Below are positions 23,970-24,985 of a stretch of DNA of 24,985 nucleotides, piece by piece. This DNA comes from an uncultured Polaromonas sp. (GTDB taxonomy: Bacteria; Pseudomonadota; Gammaproteobacteria; Burkholderiales; Burkholderiaceae), in contig CAMLDT010000025.1 of NCBI GenBank assembly GCA_946479075.1, positions 1 to 24,985 on the forward strand. The letters are read 5' to 3'. A program made the translations under genes and the position numbers. The notes below the pieces were generated by a model. That model did not search any database. It had not been told where the DNA came from and saw nothing but the letters and a program-made list of their open reading frames with translations. The first letter of the stretch is position 1. Each line of letters opens with the position of its first letter.

Positions 23970-23984
23970 AAGCCCACGATTATA
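23970..23984 (-). promoter_or_regulatory. rplS promoter -10 and start region
   Basis: Minus strand TATAAT (23979-23984) followed by CGTGGGCTTTT; the leader would be about 110 nt. The -35 region falls inside the end of repeat element B and matches poorly. It shares the 14-mer ATAATCGTGGGCTT with the helicase promoter. A GC-rich stretch after the -10 is typical of stringently controlled ribosomal promoters. Confidence 0.65.
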
Positions 23985-23988
23985 TGAC

Positions 23989-24153
23989 ATTTCCATCAAT
24001 CCATCTTTCGGGCGAATGGCGTCGTTAAGCCAGCTTGGGGGAGGGCCCCCTTGCTTACCCTCCTGTCGCCATCCTCATGTACCCGAAGTCCATTCCGGTG
24101 GCTGTACTCCGGGCGCCTCGCACTTCATCCCGGAAATCTGAATTTCTGGAAAT
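23989..24153. repeat. intergenic repeat element B between trmD and rplS
   Basis: About 165 bp bounded by ATTTCCA (23989-23995) and its inverted copy TGGAAAT (24147-24153). It is homologous to element A, with CGCCATCCTCATG at 24067-24079 and TCTGAATTTCTGGAA at 24137-24151. Relative to A it has an extra GC-rich hairpin segment (GGGGGAGGGCCCCC, about 24038-24051). It ends one base before the trmD stop codon. Confidence 0.78.
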
Positions 24154-24154
24154 A

Positions 24155-24934
24155 TCAGGACTCCGGAAGCGGCGGTTTGGTCGTGCCTGCGAGGAAAGCT
24201 TCGTCCGCCGCCGTCAAACGGCCGGCCTGGCGTGCGGCCTCCAGCAGTTCCGGCCGGTGCTGCCGGGTCAGGGCCAGCCGCTGCTCGCGCCGCCAGCGTT
24301 CGATGTGGGCGTGGTTTCCCGACAACAAGGTATCCGGCACCCCCTGCCCCTTCCAGATCTCCGGGCGCGTGTAATGCGGACAATCGAGCAAGCCGTCCAG
24401 CGCCGGGTTGAAACTGTCCAACTGGTGGCTGCCTTCGTCATTCAACACGCCGGGCTGCAGGCGCGCCACGGCGTCCAGCAAGGCCATGGCAGCAATTTCA
24501 CCGCCAGACAACACAAAGTCGCCCAGGCTGATCTGCACATCGACATGACTGTCGATAAAACGCTGATCCAGGCCTTCGTAACGGCCGCACACCAGCACCG
24601 CGCCGGCGCCGCCCGCCCAGCCGGCCACGCTGTTGTGGTCCAGCCTCTGGCCAATCGGCGAGAACAAGACCACCGGCGCGTGTGAATTTTCAGCTTCTGC
24701 ACGGTCGGTGCGAATGGCTGCTAGGCAACGCGCCAGCGGTTCGGCCATCATGACCATACCGGGGCCACCCCCAAAAGAGCGGTCGTCCACCCGGCGGTAG
24801 TTGCCTTCGGCAAACTCGCGCGGGTTCCAGAGCTTGACCTCGACCAGGCCGGATTCGTAGGCGCGGCGCGTCACCCCGCTGCTCAACAAGGGTGCGAAAA
24901 GCTCGGGAAACAGGGTGATGACGTCAAAACGCAT
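24155..24934 (-). CDS. trmD: tRNA (guanine-37-N1)-methyltransferase
   Basis: 259 residues. TrmD methylates G37 next to the anticodon using S-adenosylmethionine, preventing frameshifts. The trefoil-knot SPOUT fold motifs are present: MRFDVITLFPELF at the start, DDRSFGGGPGMVMM, CGRYEGLDQR, and GDFVLSGGE. The C-terminal helical domain includes LSGNHAHIERWRREQRL. Length and start are normal for the family. In the common operon rimM lies directly upstream; only 51 bp remain before the window edge, and I cannot recognise a rimM end in them. CAAAAT 7 nt before the ATG could be a -10, which would give trmD its own start. Repeat element B begins directly after the stop. Confidence 0.97.
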   Translation of the reverse strand: MRFDVITLFPELFAPLLSSGVTRRAYESGLVEVKLWNPREFAEGNYRRVDDRSFGGGPGMVMMAEPLARCLAAIRTDRAEAENSHAPVVLFSPIGQRLDHNSVAGWAGGAGAVLVCGRYEGLDQRFIDSHVDVQISLGDFVLSGGEIAAMALLDAVARLQPGVLNDEGSHQLDSFNPALDGLLDCPHYTRPEIWKGQGVPDTLLSGNHAHIERWRREQRLALTRQHRPELLEAARQAGRLTAADEAFLAGTTKPPLPES

Positions 24935-24941
24935 GGGCGTT

Positions 24942-24947
24942 ATTTTG
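24942..24947 (-). promoter_or_regulatory. -10-like box before trmD
   Basis: CAAAAT on the minus strand, 7 nt before the trmD ATG. No Shine-Dalgarno fits the gap and no good -35 is visible. Weak alone. Confidence 0.28.
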
Positions 24948-24985
24948 CGCTACGAAATGACGCGAAGATGCTGAAGTATGTAGCC

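Noticed and set aside
24935..24985. Possible 3' end of rimM upstream of trmD
   Set aside because: One frame ends with a stop shortly before trmD, but the eleven visible residues do not look like a RimM C-terminus, and the window ends too soon.

Overview
The window looks like a chromosomal segment of a betaproteobacterium in the order Burkholderiales, most likely family Comamonadaceae (Rhodoferax/Polaromonas/Variovorax-like). This is an inference from three things: high GC with strong third-position GC bias; protein types typical of that group (a BPSS1780-type membrane protein, thrB next to polA, a CobD/CbiB-like protein, a DEAD-box helicase with a long Gly/Arg tail); and dispersed repeats of the kind seen there, such as the palindrome whose shadow translation reads FDKLRANGE. 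I see no tRNA, rRNA, CRISPR array, insertion sequence, prophage or plasmid gene.

Layout. 1-3750: 5' part of polA (minus), divergent from a small secreted protein gene and thrB (plus), then a translationally coupled pair, a six-helix membrane protein and a FecR-domain exported protein. 3800-5970: an IclR regulator (minus) divergent from an orphan amino-acid-type ABC substrate-binding protein, with two matching operator palindromes between them. 5980-9590: a small membrane protein, the UvrD helicase (both minus) and a divergent secreted CxxC protein. 9600-10760: guaC (GMP reductase) behind a leader rich in inverted repeats. 10770-15890: an accessory catabolic-looking cluster. A minus-strand alpha/beta hydrolase is divergent from a GntR regulator, followed by an EctD-like 2-oxoglutarate dioxygenase, a Rossmann-SAF protein and a 3-hydroxyisobutyrate-dehydrogenase-family reductase. 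It ends at a bidirectional terminator. 15890-24985: mostly RNA and ribosome housekeeping. This part holds the DEAD-box helicase with a structured leader, orn, an M48 protease coupled to a pterin dehydratase, rsgA, a CobD/CbiB-like protein, a CoA-pyrophosphatase-type Nudix enzyme, rplS and trmD.

The best candidate for an undescribed system is the GntR / dioxygenase / Rossmann-SAF / reductase cluster at 10773-15826. Its enzyme families imply hydroxylation followed by redox steps on a small molecule I cannot name. Other signals of interest are: a guaC leader that can fold over its own Shine-Dalgarno; two homologous intergenic repeats at 22.6 and 24.1 kb plus a third palindromic element at 20.5 kb; a 17-bp motif occurring four times inside and outside genes; a 14-bp promoter sequence shared by the helicase and rplS; and several genes whose -10-like box lies only 5-7 nt before the start codon.
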